From NCBI GenBank assembly GCA_030043285.1, contig JASHXZ010000243.1, forward strand, positions 1-5,589: a stretch of 5,589 nt of DNA. Reading direction: 5' to 3'. A program made the translations under genes and the position numbers. Positions 1-5,589 of the stretch are shown in pieces; within the stretch, counting starts at the first letter, position 1; each line of letters starts with the position of its first letter. The DNA comes from Xanthobacteraceae bacterium. GTDB lineage: Bacteria > Pseudomonadota > Alphaproteobacteria > Rhizobiales > Xanthobacteraceae. Below the pieces are notes generated by a model, which saw only the letters and a list, made by a program, of their open reading frames with translations, made no database searches and had not been told where the DNA came from.

Positions 1-15
1 TTGATCCAGTATATC

Positions 16-94
16 GTCATTGTGAGGAGCGAAGCGACGAAGCAATCTGGAACGGCGGCGCCGCACTCATTGCGTCGCTTCGCTCGCAATGACG
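16..94. repeat. Dispersed palindromic (REP-like) intergenic repeat, copy 1
   Basis: The left arm begins GTCATTGTGAGGAGCGAAGC at 16 and continues to the GCAATCTGG ending at 50. The right arm (69-94) ends TCGCTTCGCTCGCAATGAC and is the reverse complement of the outer part of the left arm apart from a small bulge. A perfect 10-base palindrome, GCGGCGCCGC (55-64), sits between them. The right arm lacks the inner CTGGATTGCTTC segment that copy 3 after clpB has, so this copy is asymmetric, as if partly deleted. Elements of this form are, from general knowledge, spread between genes in Bradyrhizobium-like genomes. Mobilisation by a REP-associated transposase would be an inference, and no such gene is visible here. 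Confidence 0.75.
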
Positions 95-660
95 AACGAG
101 TGCGCCGTCGCGATCTCAAATCATCTTGCTCTAGCTAGGGCCCATAGTCCCAATGTTTTGAGTGAACCTGTGCGGCGCGATGCCCACGCTGTTGCGCGGC
201 GTAGACGGATTTGCCCGCCGCTGCATCGCACCACCGACGCAGGCATGACGTTGACGATTTGGCAGAGCATAGCCACAATGGCTGGGCCAGCGGGGCTGCC
301 GAAGGGCCATTTTCGCCACGAAGAACGTTTGCGGAATCCAGGGGGTGAACCAAGCGGGAAGGTTATTTACGTCTTGAGAAATGAAAGCCGGTTTTCCCGA
401 TCGCCTTTTGTGCTCATCCGGTGCCAAGTATTTGATTTAGTTCATTTAACTCCGAAATGTTCGTTATGGAGCCATCGAACGAAATCCAAGGAATATGTTC
501 ATAATTACGGGGAATTTGAGCCTAATTCCACGGCTCAAGCCGTCTTCGCTCGCTGCCGCCAATTCGCGCCTTGAATGAAGAAAAAGCGTCTACGATCATG
601 GATTATGTACGTGCGCGTAATCAACAAAAAAATGTGTACTTTATTTTTTGGTCGAATGGG
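95..660. other. Gene-free intergenic stretch with AT-rich core
   Basis: I see no credible gene here. Open frames of 161 codons (89-574, plus) and 98 codons (131-427, minus) exist, but their translations are rich in Arg, Pro, Cys and Trp, match no family I recognise, and have no clear ribosome binding site. The first of them starts inside the repeat arm. Base composition is odd: 37% GC at 421-520 and 36% at 581-660, with runs of A (625-632) and T (643-649), against 77% in a 60-base sample of clpB (5281-5340). This suggests a decayed gene, a mobile-element scar or imported DNA, but no transposase fragment, target duplication or tRNA is recognisable. Promoters for a gene to the left cannot be excluded. 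Confidence 0.6.
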
Positions 661-685
661 CCGGATCGCGTCAGGCGCGATCTGG
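661..685 (-). terminator. Stem-loop downstream of the MFS gene, possible transcript end
   Basis: CCGGATCGCG (661-670) pairs with CGCGATCTGG (676-685) around a five-base loop, giving a 10-bp stem with one G-T wobble. On the minus strand it lies about 85 bases beyond the stop codon of the MFS transporter gene, so it could end or stabilise that transcript. No T-run follows directly: on that strand the nearest run of T is about 30 bases further on (complement of 625-632). It is therefore not a canonical intrinsic terminator, and it may simply be part of the repeat element. Confidence 0.3.
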
Positions 686-737
686 ACGAGGCTTGCACGC
701 TCGGCTCCCAGACCCGCTTCGCTTGGCTCACAATGAC
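661..737. repeat. Diverged palindromic repeat, copy 2 (opposite orientation)
   Basis: Read on the minus strand from 737, this begins GTCATTGTGAG, identical to the first 11 bases of copy 1. It then changes to CCAAGCGAAGCGGGTC instead of the usual inner arm. That ending resembles the variant class in which one arm carries a GAGCCAA...GGGTC motif, and the right end of copy 3 (GGGCCGGACCCG) appears to be the start of the same kind of arm read the other way. The far end holds a strong separate hairpin (661-685). The outer GTCATTG half is clear; the boundaries of the rest are approximate. Confidence 0.5.
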
Positions 738-769
738 GACGGACGGAATGAGCTTACTTTCATCATGCT

Positions 770-1999
770 TTAGCAATGCGACGCGCTTCCGTCCGGCGCA
801 GTCCCCGTCAGCCTGGTCAGGCCGTACGCAATGCCGAGCGCGACGACGATGGCGGCCCACAGCGCGGTGTAGCCGCCGGACAGGTCGTGCGCGAGGCCGA
901 GCAGCGGCGGCGCCGCCATGATGCCGAATTGATTGAGCGCCATCGCGGTGCCGAGCGTCAGGCCGACTTTGTCGGCCGGCGCCACTTCGGCCAGATACGC
1001 GACCCACGGGCCGTACCAGCCCAGCCCGAAAAAGCCGAGCCAGGCCGCGAGCAGCGCCAGCGCCGGCTCCGGCGTGTCGGCCGGAACCAGCATGAGGATC
1101 ACGATGCCGGCAGCCACCGCGATCATCGACAGCGTCAGCAGGCCAAAGCGCGCGCCCGGCGCGCGGTCGCTCCAGGCGGCAAGACCGATCCGGCCAACGA
1201 CGCCGACGAATTGCACAAGGAATAGAAACGCGGCGCCGTGGGTCAGCGCGATGTGGGCGTGGTCGCGCAGATAAAGCATCAGCCAGGTCAGGATGCCGTA
1301 TTGCGCGCTCACGAGCGCGAGCCCCGCCACCATGGCGTTGCGCATCCAGCGCTCGCGCAGCAGGCCGGCGACGATGGCGAAGCTGAGCGTCGCGCGTCTC
1401 GACGCGGCGCCGGCGTCTTCGGGTGGCGGCCGATAGATCACCGCGAACGCGATGCCGCCGGCGAGCGCGGCCGCGGCGCCGACGACGAAGGCTGAGCGCC
1501 AGCTCGAGGCCGCCGCCATGGCGGGCAGGATCGCGGCCGCGATGGCGCCGCCGAGCGGCAGTCCGGCTTGGCGCACGCCCATGGCGAGGCCGAGCCGGTC
1601 GCCGCGGAACCAGACCGACACCGACTTGCTGCCGCCCGGCTGCGTCGCGCTGTAACCCAGCCCGGCGATGAACAGCCAGAGCAAAAGCGAAGCGAAGCCG
1701 CTGCTCGCCGCTGCAAGCAGCATGGCGACGAACAGGATGGCGGCGCCGAGCCCGATGATCAGCCGCTCGCTCTTGCGGTCAAGCAGGTCGCCGACGAACA
1801 GCAGCGCAAACAGCGGCGCCGCGTAGGTCGCGGTGAGGAGGAGACCGGTCGCGGCCGCCGAGAGGCTGAAATCCTGCTGCATGAAGCCGGCCAGCGTCGG
1901 CACGCCAAGGAGCGCGAACGAGGCACTGGCCTGGGCGAACGTCGCCGCCGCCAGCACCAGCCAGCGGTAGGCGGGTTTTGGCTGGGAAGTGGAAAGCAC
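770..1999 (-). CDS. MFS (major facilitator superfamily) transporter, 12 TM, substrate unknown
   Basis: A 409-residue inner-membrane secondary transporter of the MFS_1 type; length and hydrophobic pattern fit the usual 12 helices. Helices fall at roughly 13-35, 47-70, 79-98, 102-124, 140-160, 166-188, 222-243, 252-274, 286-306, 311-333, 342-366 and 373-396. The signature motif A loop between helices 2 and 3 is GDLLDRKSERL (70-80). A weaker copy in the second half, GRIGLAAWSDR (269-279), shows the internal two-fold repeat. RQAGLPLGG (143-151) in helix 5 resembles the antiporter motif C, so proton-coupled exchange or efflux is possible but unproved. The start is GTG at 1999; no good Shine-Dalgarno sequence precedes it, but the DUF2442 stop lies only 9 bases upstream, suggesting translation by coupling or reinitiation. 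The motifs do not name a substrate. The last 14 residues are a short hydrophilic tail. Family assignment is firm; specificity is unknown. Confidence 0.93.
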   Translation of the reverse strand: MLSTSQPKPAYRWLVLAAATFAQASASFALLGVPTLAGFMQQDFSLSAAATGLLLTATYAAPLFALLFVGDLLDRKSERLIIGLGAAILFVAMLLAAASSGFASLLLWLFIAGLGYSATQPGGSKSVSVWFRGDRLGLAMGVRQAGLPLGGAIAAAILPAMAAASSWRSAFVVGAAAALAGGIAFAVIYRPPPEDAGAASRRATLSFAIVAGLLRERWMRNAMVAGLALVSAQYGILTWLMLYLRDHAHIALTHGAAFLFLVQFVGVVGRIGLAAWSDRAPGARFGLLTLSMIAVAAGIVILMLVPADTPEPALALLAAWLGFFGLGWYGPWVAYLAEVAPADKVGLTLGTAMALNQFGIMAAPPLLGLAHDLSGGYTALWAAIVVALGIAYGLTRLTGTAPDGSASHC

Positions 2000-2008
2000 C
2001 GCGAGGAC

Positions 2009-2299
2009 TTAAGCCGCCGTCCGCCGCAACTGGCCACGTTCTTTCATTTCCATGTGCAGCGCGATGGAGTCGAGGTCGAAGCCGTTGGGCCAGGTCAAAA
2101 TGCCATCATCGAGGAAGACGCGGGCAAAGAACGCGGTGTTGCGCAGCGGTTCGACCATTTCGCCACCTTCCGCGACCAGACTAGAAAAATCGTGCTCGCC
2201 CTCGGTGCCGTCGGAGAACGCGATCGCGAGGCGATAGGCGCCGCGCGGCTCCACGCGCACCACGTCGACCAGTTCGAACATCTGCTCCGGCGCGTTCAT
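2009..2299 (-). CDS. DUF2442 domain-containing protein
   Basis: A small soluble protein of 96 residues with the features of the DUF2442 family: a beta-rich first half with the turn FSDG (28-31), then PLRNTAFF (51-58), then the diagnostic block WPNGFDLD (70-77). Biochemical function is not established for the family; members are often found beside DUF4160 genes, and some authors treat such pairs as toxin-antitoxin-like. I chose the ATG at 2299 over a longer frame reaching 2392 because the extra 31 residues lie wholly inside the DUF4160 gene and look non-native (Arg-, Ala- and Ser-rich). The chosen start also forms an ATGA overlap with the DUF4160 stop, and GGGAG lies 10 bases upstream of it. 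Met7 is an alternative start. The C-terminal tail (KERGQLRRTAA) is basic. By analogy with TA pairs it could be the antitoxin partner, but no DNA-binding motif is visible. Confidence 0.88.
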   Translation of the reverse strand: MNAPEQMFELVDVVRVEPRGAYRLAIAFSDGTEGEHDFSSLVAEGGEMVEPLRNTAFFARVFLDDGILTWPNGFDLDSIALHMEMKERGQLRRTAA

Positions 2300-2562
2300 T
2301 CGACATCGGCTCCCGGAATGCGCTGAAGAGCGGAGCGCCCGCGTGCCCGCTGCCAATTGTCCATCAGCTCTGCGCGGTGACGGCCTGTCCACTCCCGAAC
2401 GAGACGGTGAACGGCGGGCGGCAGCGTGCCGCCGATAATAGCACCCGTTTCGATGGCCATGACAGCCCGATGGCGCTCATACCCGACATGAAAATGCGGT
2501 GGTGGATGGTCGGAAAAGAACATCCGGATCGTTACGCCGAAGAAGGTTGAAATGGTGGGCAT
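2296..2562 (-). CDS. DUF4160 domain-containing protein
   Basis: A complete 88-residue protein covering the whole DUF4160 domain. The family signature is clear: MPTIS at the N-terminus, IRMFFSDHPPPHFHV (12-26) with its conserved Asp-His and Pro-His-Phe-His cluster, the II.G.LP segment (42-48), REW (56-58) and ELMDNW (65-70). The His/Asp-rich cluster looks like a metal-binding or catalytic site, but that is inference; the family has no settled activity. It is the first gene of an apparent minus-strand operon and overlaps the DUF2442 gene by four bases, the arrangement expected when two products are made in fixed ratio. The start ATG at 2562 gives the family's usual N-terminus, although no strong ribosome binding site is seen before it. 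If the pair is toxin-antitoxin-like, which partner is toxic cannot be read from the sequence. Confidence 0.9.
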   Translation of the reverse strand: MPTISTFFGVTIRMFFSDHPPPHFHVGYERHRAVMAIETGAIIGGTLPPAVHRLVREWTGRHRAELMDNWQRARGRSALQRIPGADVE

Positions 2563-2586
2563 CTGGGCAAGAGGGTTTGGGCGTGC

Positions 2587-2612
2587 CTTGAAATCTTAGC
2601 ACCTCGCTATCG
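2587..2612 (+). promoter_or_regulatory. Candidate heat-shock (RpoH) promoter, distal
   Basis: CTTGAAA (2587-2593) equals the σ32 -35 consensus. After 11 bases comes CGCTATCG (2605-2612), a weak match to the -10 consensus CCCCATNT, mismatched at three of the seven fixed positions. It would leave a leader of about 275 bases before clpB. Heat-shock control of clpB by RpoH is well established in proteobacteria, which makes the match more plausible, but the poor -10 and the distance count against it. Confidence 0.3.
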
Positions 2613-2697
2613 TTCCTCTAGCTCCGCCGGGAAGGCGGGAAGGGTTAACTCGTCTCCGCAGCAGGATAATTAAAGGCAATTTGCCAGCCGGCGCGGG

Positions 2698-2725
2698 CTT
2701 TTCCCGGCCGTTTGCCTCCCCATAT
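2698..2725 (+). promoter_or_regulatory. Candidate heat-shock (RpoH) promoter, proximal
   Basis: CCCCATAT (2718-2725) is an exact fit to the σ32 -10 consensus CCCCATNT. The segment at the right spacing upstream, CTTTTCC (2698-2704, 13-base spacer), keeps only the CTT core of the -35. Transcription would start near 2732, about 160 bases before the clpB ATG. An exact -10 in front of a known heat-shock gene is suggestive; the weak -35 keeps confidence moderate. Confidence 0.38.
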
Positions 2726-2877
2726 TGATCCATGCGGATTGCCGCAACGGGATCCGTTGGTGTCGGTTGCCTTAACGTTTGGTCGCCTTGATCTCGGTCA
2801 GGCGCCGGCGCTGTCTAAGCTCAACAACCCAATGACGATGTTCCGGGTTGCGCCTTTCGGGGGCACCGGGATAGGCC

Positions 2878-2885
2878 GAGGGAGA
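2878..2885 (+). promoter_or_regulatory. Ribosome binding site of clpB
   Basis: GAGGGAGA, with GGAG at 2881-2884, lies six bases before the ATG at 2891. It is the strongest Shine-Dalgarno sequence in the window and fixes the clpB start, which also gives the N-terminus expected for alphaproteobacterial ClpB. Confidence 0.8.
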
Positions 2886-2890
2886 CATCC

Positions 2891-5488
2891 ATGAATTTCG
2901 ACAAATATACCGACCGCAGTCGGGGCTTCGTGCAATCGGCCCAGGCGCTGGCCCAGCGCGAGGGCCATCAGCAATTCGCGCCCGAGCATCTGCTCAAAGT
3001 TCTGCTCGACGATCCGGAGGGTTTGGCCGCGGGCCTGATCGACCGTTCCGGCGGCAATTCGCGCGCGGCTTTGGCCGCGACCGAAGCGGTGCTGGCGAAA
3101 CGGCCGAAAATTTCCGGCGGCGGCGCCGGCCAGATCTATCTCGATCCGGCTTTGTCGCGCGTGTTCGAAGCCGCGGAAAAAGCCGGCGAAAAGGCTGGCG
3201 ACTCGTTCGTCACCGCCGAGCGGCTTTTGTTGGCGCTGGCGCTCGATAAATCGAGCGAGGCCGGCAAAATCCTGGCCAAAGCCGGTGTCACCGCGCAAAA
3301 CCTCAACGCCGCGGTCGAAGCCTTGCGCAAGGGCCGCACTGCCGACTCGGCGTCGGCCGAGAACGCCTATGACGCGCTCAAGCGTTACGCCCGCGACCTC
3401 ACGCAAGCCGCCCGCGAAGGCAAGCTCGATCCGGTGATCGGCCGCGATGAAGAGATCCGGCGCACCGTCCAGGTGCTGTCGCGGCGCACCAAGAACAACC
3501 CGGTGCTGATCGGTGAGCCCGGCGTCGGCAAGACCGCCATCGTCGAGGGCTTGGCGCTGCGCATCGTCAACGGCGACGTGCCCGACAGCCTGCACGACAA
3601 GAAGCTGCTCGCGCTCGACATGGGCGCACTGATCGCCGGCGCCAAATATCGCGGCGAGTTCGAGGAGCGCCTCAAAGCCGTGCTGCAGGAAGTGACGGCG
3701 GCGGCCGGCGCCTACATTCTCTTTATCGACGAGATGCACACCATCATCGGCGCCGGCAAAGCCGACGGCGCCATGGATGCCTCGAACCTGCTCAAGCCGG
3801 CGCTTGCCCGCGGCGAACTGCATTGCATCGGCGCCACCACGCTCGACGAATACAAAAAGCACGTCGAGAAGGACGCTGCCCTGGCGCGGCGCTTCCAGCC
3901 GATCTATGTCGACGAGCCGACGGTCGAGGACACGATCTCGATCCTGCGCGGCCTGAAGGACAAGTACGAGGCGCATCACGGCGTGCGCATCACCGATGGC
4001 GCGCTGGTCGCCGCCGCGACCTTGTCGAACCGCTACATCACCAACCGCTTCCTGCCGGATAAGGCGATCGACCTGGTCGACGAGGCGGCGGCGCGGCTGA
4101 AGATGCAGGTCGACTCCAAACCCGAAGAGCTCGACTCCATCGACCGCGAGGTCATCCGGCTCAAGATCGAGCAGGAGGCGCTCAAGAAAGAGCACGATCC
4201 CGGCTCGCGGGGGCGGCTCAACGGCCTCGAGGCCGAACTGAAGGCGCTGGAGAAGAAGTCCGCCGACCTGACCGCGCGCTGGAAGTCCGAGAAGGAAAAG
4301 CTCTCGGACGCGCAAAAGCTCAAGAACGAGCTCGACCAGTTGCGCGCCGAGTTGGCCAATGCGCAGCGCCGCGGCGATTTCCAGCGCGCTGGCGAGATCG
4401 CCTACGGCCGCATCCCGGAGATCGAGAAAAAACTCAAGACCATGGAGGCCGACGATAACCGCGCCGCCATGGTGGACGAGGCGGTTACCGCCGATCACAT
4501 CGCCCAGGTGGTGTCGCGCTGGACCGGCATTCCGGTCGACCGCATGCTCGAGGGCGAGCGCGAGAAGCTTCTCCGCATGGAGCAGCAGATCGAGAAGCGC
4601 GTGGTCGGCCAGGACGAGGCGGTGAAAGCCGTTTCGACCGCGGTGCGCCGCGCTCGCGCCGGCTTGCAGGATCCGAACCGGCCGATCGGCTCGTTCATGT
4701 TCTTAGGCCCGACCGGCGTCGGCAAGACCGAGCTGACCAAGGCGTTGGCCGAGTATTTGTTCGACGACGAGCACGCGCTCATCCGCATCGACATGTCCGA
4801 ATACATGGAGAAGCATTCGGTGGCCCGCCTGATCGGCGCGCCGCCCGGCTATGTCGGCTATGAGGAGGGCGGTGCCTTAACGGAAGCCGTGCGGCGGCGG
4901 CCTTATCAGGTCGTGCTGTTCGACGAGATCGAGAAGGCGCACCCGGACGTGTTCAACGTGCTGCTCCAGGTGCTCGACGACGGCCGGCTCACCGACGGCC
5001 AGGGCCGCACCGTCGACTTCCGCAACACGCTCCTGGTCATGACCTCGAATCTCGGCGCCGAATATCTGGTCGCGCAGGCCGACGGCGAGGACACCGACAA
5101 GGTGCGCGACGTGGTGATGGCCGAGGTGCGGGCGCGGTTCCGGCCGGAATTCCTCAACCGCGTCGACGAGATCATCCTGTTCCATAGGCTCAAGCGCGAG
5201 CACATGGGGCGTATCGTCGACATCCAGCTGCGCCGGCTGCAGCAGCTGCTCGACGAGCGCAAGATCGTGCTCAAGCTCGACGCCAAGGCGCGCGAGTGGC
5301 TCGCCGACAAGGGCTACGATCCGGCCTACGGCGCGCGCCCGCTCAAGCGCGTGATCCAGAAATCGGTGCAGGACCCGCTCTCCGAGCTGATCCTGTCCGG
5401 CCGGGTCAAGGACGGCGACACCGTGTCGATCTCGGCCGGCCGGGCCGGCCTCACCTTCAACGGCACCGCGATAGCAGCGGCGGCTTAA
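2891..5488 (+). CDS. clpB: ATP-dependent chaperone ClpB (Hsp100 disaggregase)
   Basis: A complete 865-residue ClpB, close to the 857 of E. coli. This cytosolic AAA+ hexamer works with DnaK/DnaJ/GrpE to pull polypeptides out of aggregates by ATP-driven threading. Domains in order: N-terminal Clp repeat domain (about 1-145); NBD1 with Walker A GEPGVGKT (208-215), pore loop KYRG (252-255, Tyr253), Walker B ILFIDE (276-281) and arginine fingers Arg333-Arg334; a charged coiled-coil M domain (about 400-525) that marks ClpB rather than ClpA/ClpC; NBD2 with Walker A GPTGVGKT (606-613), pore loop GYVGYEEGG (653-661), Walker B VVLFDE (674-679) and sensor-2 GAR (814-816). No IGF/IGL ClpP-binding loop is evident, as expected for a disaggregase. 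All catalytic residues are intact. It is monocistronic in this window, with candidate RpoH elements upstream and a palindromic repeat two bases after its stop. Lysine codon use shifts from AAA early in the gene to AAG late. Confidence 0.99.
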   Translation: MNFDKYTDRSRGFVQSAQALAQREGHQQFAPEHLLKVLLDDPEGLAAGLIDRSGGNSRAALAATEAVLAKRPKISGGGAGQIYLDPALSRVFEAAEKAGEKAGDSFVTAERLLLALALDKSSEAGKILAKAGVTAQNLNAAVEALRKGRTADSASAENAYDALKRYARDLTQAAREGKLDPVIGRDEEIRRTVQVLSRRTKNNPVLIGEPGVGKTAIVEGLALRIVNGDVPDSLHDKKLLALDMGALIAGAKYRGEFEERLKAVLQEVTAAAGAYILFIDEMHTIIGAGKADGAMDASNLLKPALARGELHCIGATTLDEYKKHVEKDAALARRFQPIYVDEPTVEDTISILRGLKDKYEAHHGVRITDGALVAAATLSNRYITNRFLPDKAIDLVDEAAARLKMQVDSKPEELDSIDREVIRLKIEQEALKKEHDPGSRGRLNGLEAELKALEKKSADLTARWKSEKEKLSDAQKLKNELDQLRAELANAQRRGDFQRAGEIAYGRIPEIEKKLKTMEADDNRAAMVDEAVTADHIAQVVSRWTGIPVDRMLEGEREKLLRMEQQIEKRVVGQDEAVKAVSTAVRRARAGLQDPNRPIGSFMFLGPTGVGKTELTKALAEYLFDDEHALIRIDMSEYMEKHSVARLIGAPPGYVGYEEGGALTEAVRRRPYQVVLFDEIEKAHPDVFNVLLQVLDDGRLTDGQGRTVDFRNTLLVMTSNLGAEYLVAQADGEDTDKVRDVVMAEVRARFRPEFLNRVDEIILFHRLKREHMGRIVDIQLRRLQQLLDERKIVLKLDAKAREWLADKGYDPAYGARPLKRVIQKSVQDPLSELILSGRVKDGDTVSISAGRAGLTFNGTAIAAAA

Positions 5489-5490
5489 CC

Positions 5491-5589
5491 GTCATTGCGG
5501 GCGAAGCGAAGCAATCCAGTGCCGCGACGCCGCCTGGATTGCTTCGTCGCGGAGCTTGTCATCGGGCCGGCCACTTCGGGCCGGACCCG
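5491..5589. repeat. Dispersed palindromic (REP-like) repeat, copy 3, cut by window end
   Basis: It starts two bases after the clpB stop. GTCATTGCGGGCGAAGCGAA begins the left arm at 5491, in the same orientation as copy 1, ending GCAATCCAG at 5519. Positions 5507-5519 pair perfectly (13 bp) with 5534-5546 across a 14-base loop. Beyond this the element continues into GGAGCTTGTCATCGGGCCGG and a second hairpin, CCGGCC (5567-5572) with GGCCGG (5579-5584), also marked by a direct repeat of TCGGGCCGG (5562-5570 and 5576-5584). The pattern suggests a composite element with a third arm lying outside the window. It could fold at the 3' end of clpB mRNA and protect it or end it; no T-run follows. Confidence 0.75.

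Larger units (their letters stand above)
2563..2890. other. Divergent intergenic region between the DUF4160 operon and clpB
   Basis: These 328 bases separate two divergently transcribed units and should hold promoters for both. Visible features are a σ32-like -35 (2587-2593), a σ32-like -10 (2718-2725), an 11-base palindrome GGCAATTTGCC (2675-2685), a short hairpin CCGCC/GGCGG (2624-2638), and the clpB ribosome binding site. A 60-codon frame (2712-2894, TTG start) overlaps the clpB ATG by an ATGA, but it lacks a binding site and a credible start. I see no convincing σ70 promoter for the minus-strand operon. Confidence 0.6.

Noticed and set aside
16..94. The repeat arms as a CRISPR array or tRNA-like structure
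   Set aside because: There are only two arms, in inverted orientation, with no regular spacers, and no cloverleaf or CCA end can be formed.
89..574. A 161-codon plus-strand frame in the left intergenic region
   Set aside because: It starts inside the palindromic repeat, has no ribosome binding site, changes composition midway and resembles no family I know.
571..921. A 116-codon plus-strand frame crossing copy 2 of the repeat into the MFS gene
   Set aside because: It runs through repeat DNA and then antisense to the transporter; the second half is a poly-Arg/Ala shadow.
1568..2326. A 252-codon plus-strand frame opposite the MFS and DUF2442 genes
   Set aside because: Its product is rich in Arg, Gln, Glu and Ala with no domain, and it is fully explained as the shadow of the minus-strand genes, which carry clear family motifs.
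2300..2392. A longer start for the DUF2442 protein, adding 31 residues
   Set aside because: The extension lies entirely within the DUF4160 gene and is not like the family N-terminus. The ATG at 2299 has an upstream GGGAG and an ATGA overlap.
2840..2890. An RNA thermometer masking the clpB ribosome binding site
   Set aside because: An imperfect GC hairpin can be drawn just upstream (about 2843-2870), but I found no good pairing partner for GAGGGAGA and no ROSE-like motif, so the idea is unsupported.
2798..4498. A 566-codon open frame on the minus strand, antisense to clpB
   Set aside because: It lies opposite the first part of a fully intact clpB. Its translation is dominated by Leu, Gly, Arg, Val and Asp in the manner of a reversed GC-rich gene, and it has no recognisable domain. 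Long antisense frames are expected opposite highly biased GC-rich coding sequence.

Overview
The window reads as chromosomal DNA from a GC-rich alphaproteobacterium, most likely Hyphomicrobiales (Rhizobiales) in the Bradyrhizobium, Rhodopseudomonas or Pseudolabrys neighbourhood. The grounds are the alphaproteobacterial-type start of ClpB, the strong GC bias of the coding regions (77% in a 60-base sample of clpB, 5281-5340), and dispersed palindromic repeats built on the GTCATTG...GCGAAGC...GCAATC theme, which I recall as common between genes in this group. The assignment is an inference from the sequence alone.

Layout. Positions 1-769 hold no convincing gene: a palindromic repeat (16-94), a gene-free stretch with an unusually AT-rich core (37% GC at 421-520, 36% at 581-660), and a second, diverged repeat with a strong hairpin (661-737). 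From 770 to 2562 three genes lie on the minus strand, read right to left: a small DUF4160 protein (2296-2562), a small DUF2442 protein (2009-2299) and a 12-helix major facilitator superfamily transporter (770-1999). The first two overlap by four bases (ATGA), and the transporter starts 9 bases after the second, so the three look like one transcript. Positions 2563-2890 are a divergent intergenic region with candidate heat-shock promoter elements facing clpB. clpB (2891-5488, plus strand) is complete and encodes the disaggregase ClpB with all catalytic motifs present. Two bases after its stop begins a third copy of the palindromic repeat, which runs off the end of the window.

How the genes work together. 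ClpB is a stress chaperone that rescues aggregated protein with the DnaK system; it stands alone here and is transcribed away from the other three genes. The DUF4160-DUF2442 pair is a recurrent small two-gene cassette in bacteria with no settled function, sometimes regarded as toxin-antitoxin-like. Its link with the MFS transporter is positional only. The repeats lie between genes or next to gene ends, as expected for REP-like elements, and the one after clpB may also act as its 3' end hairpin.
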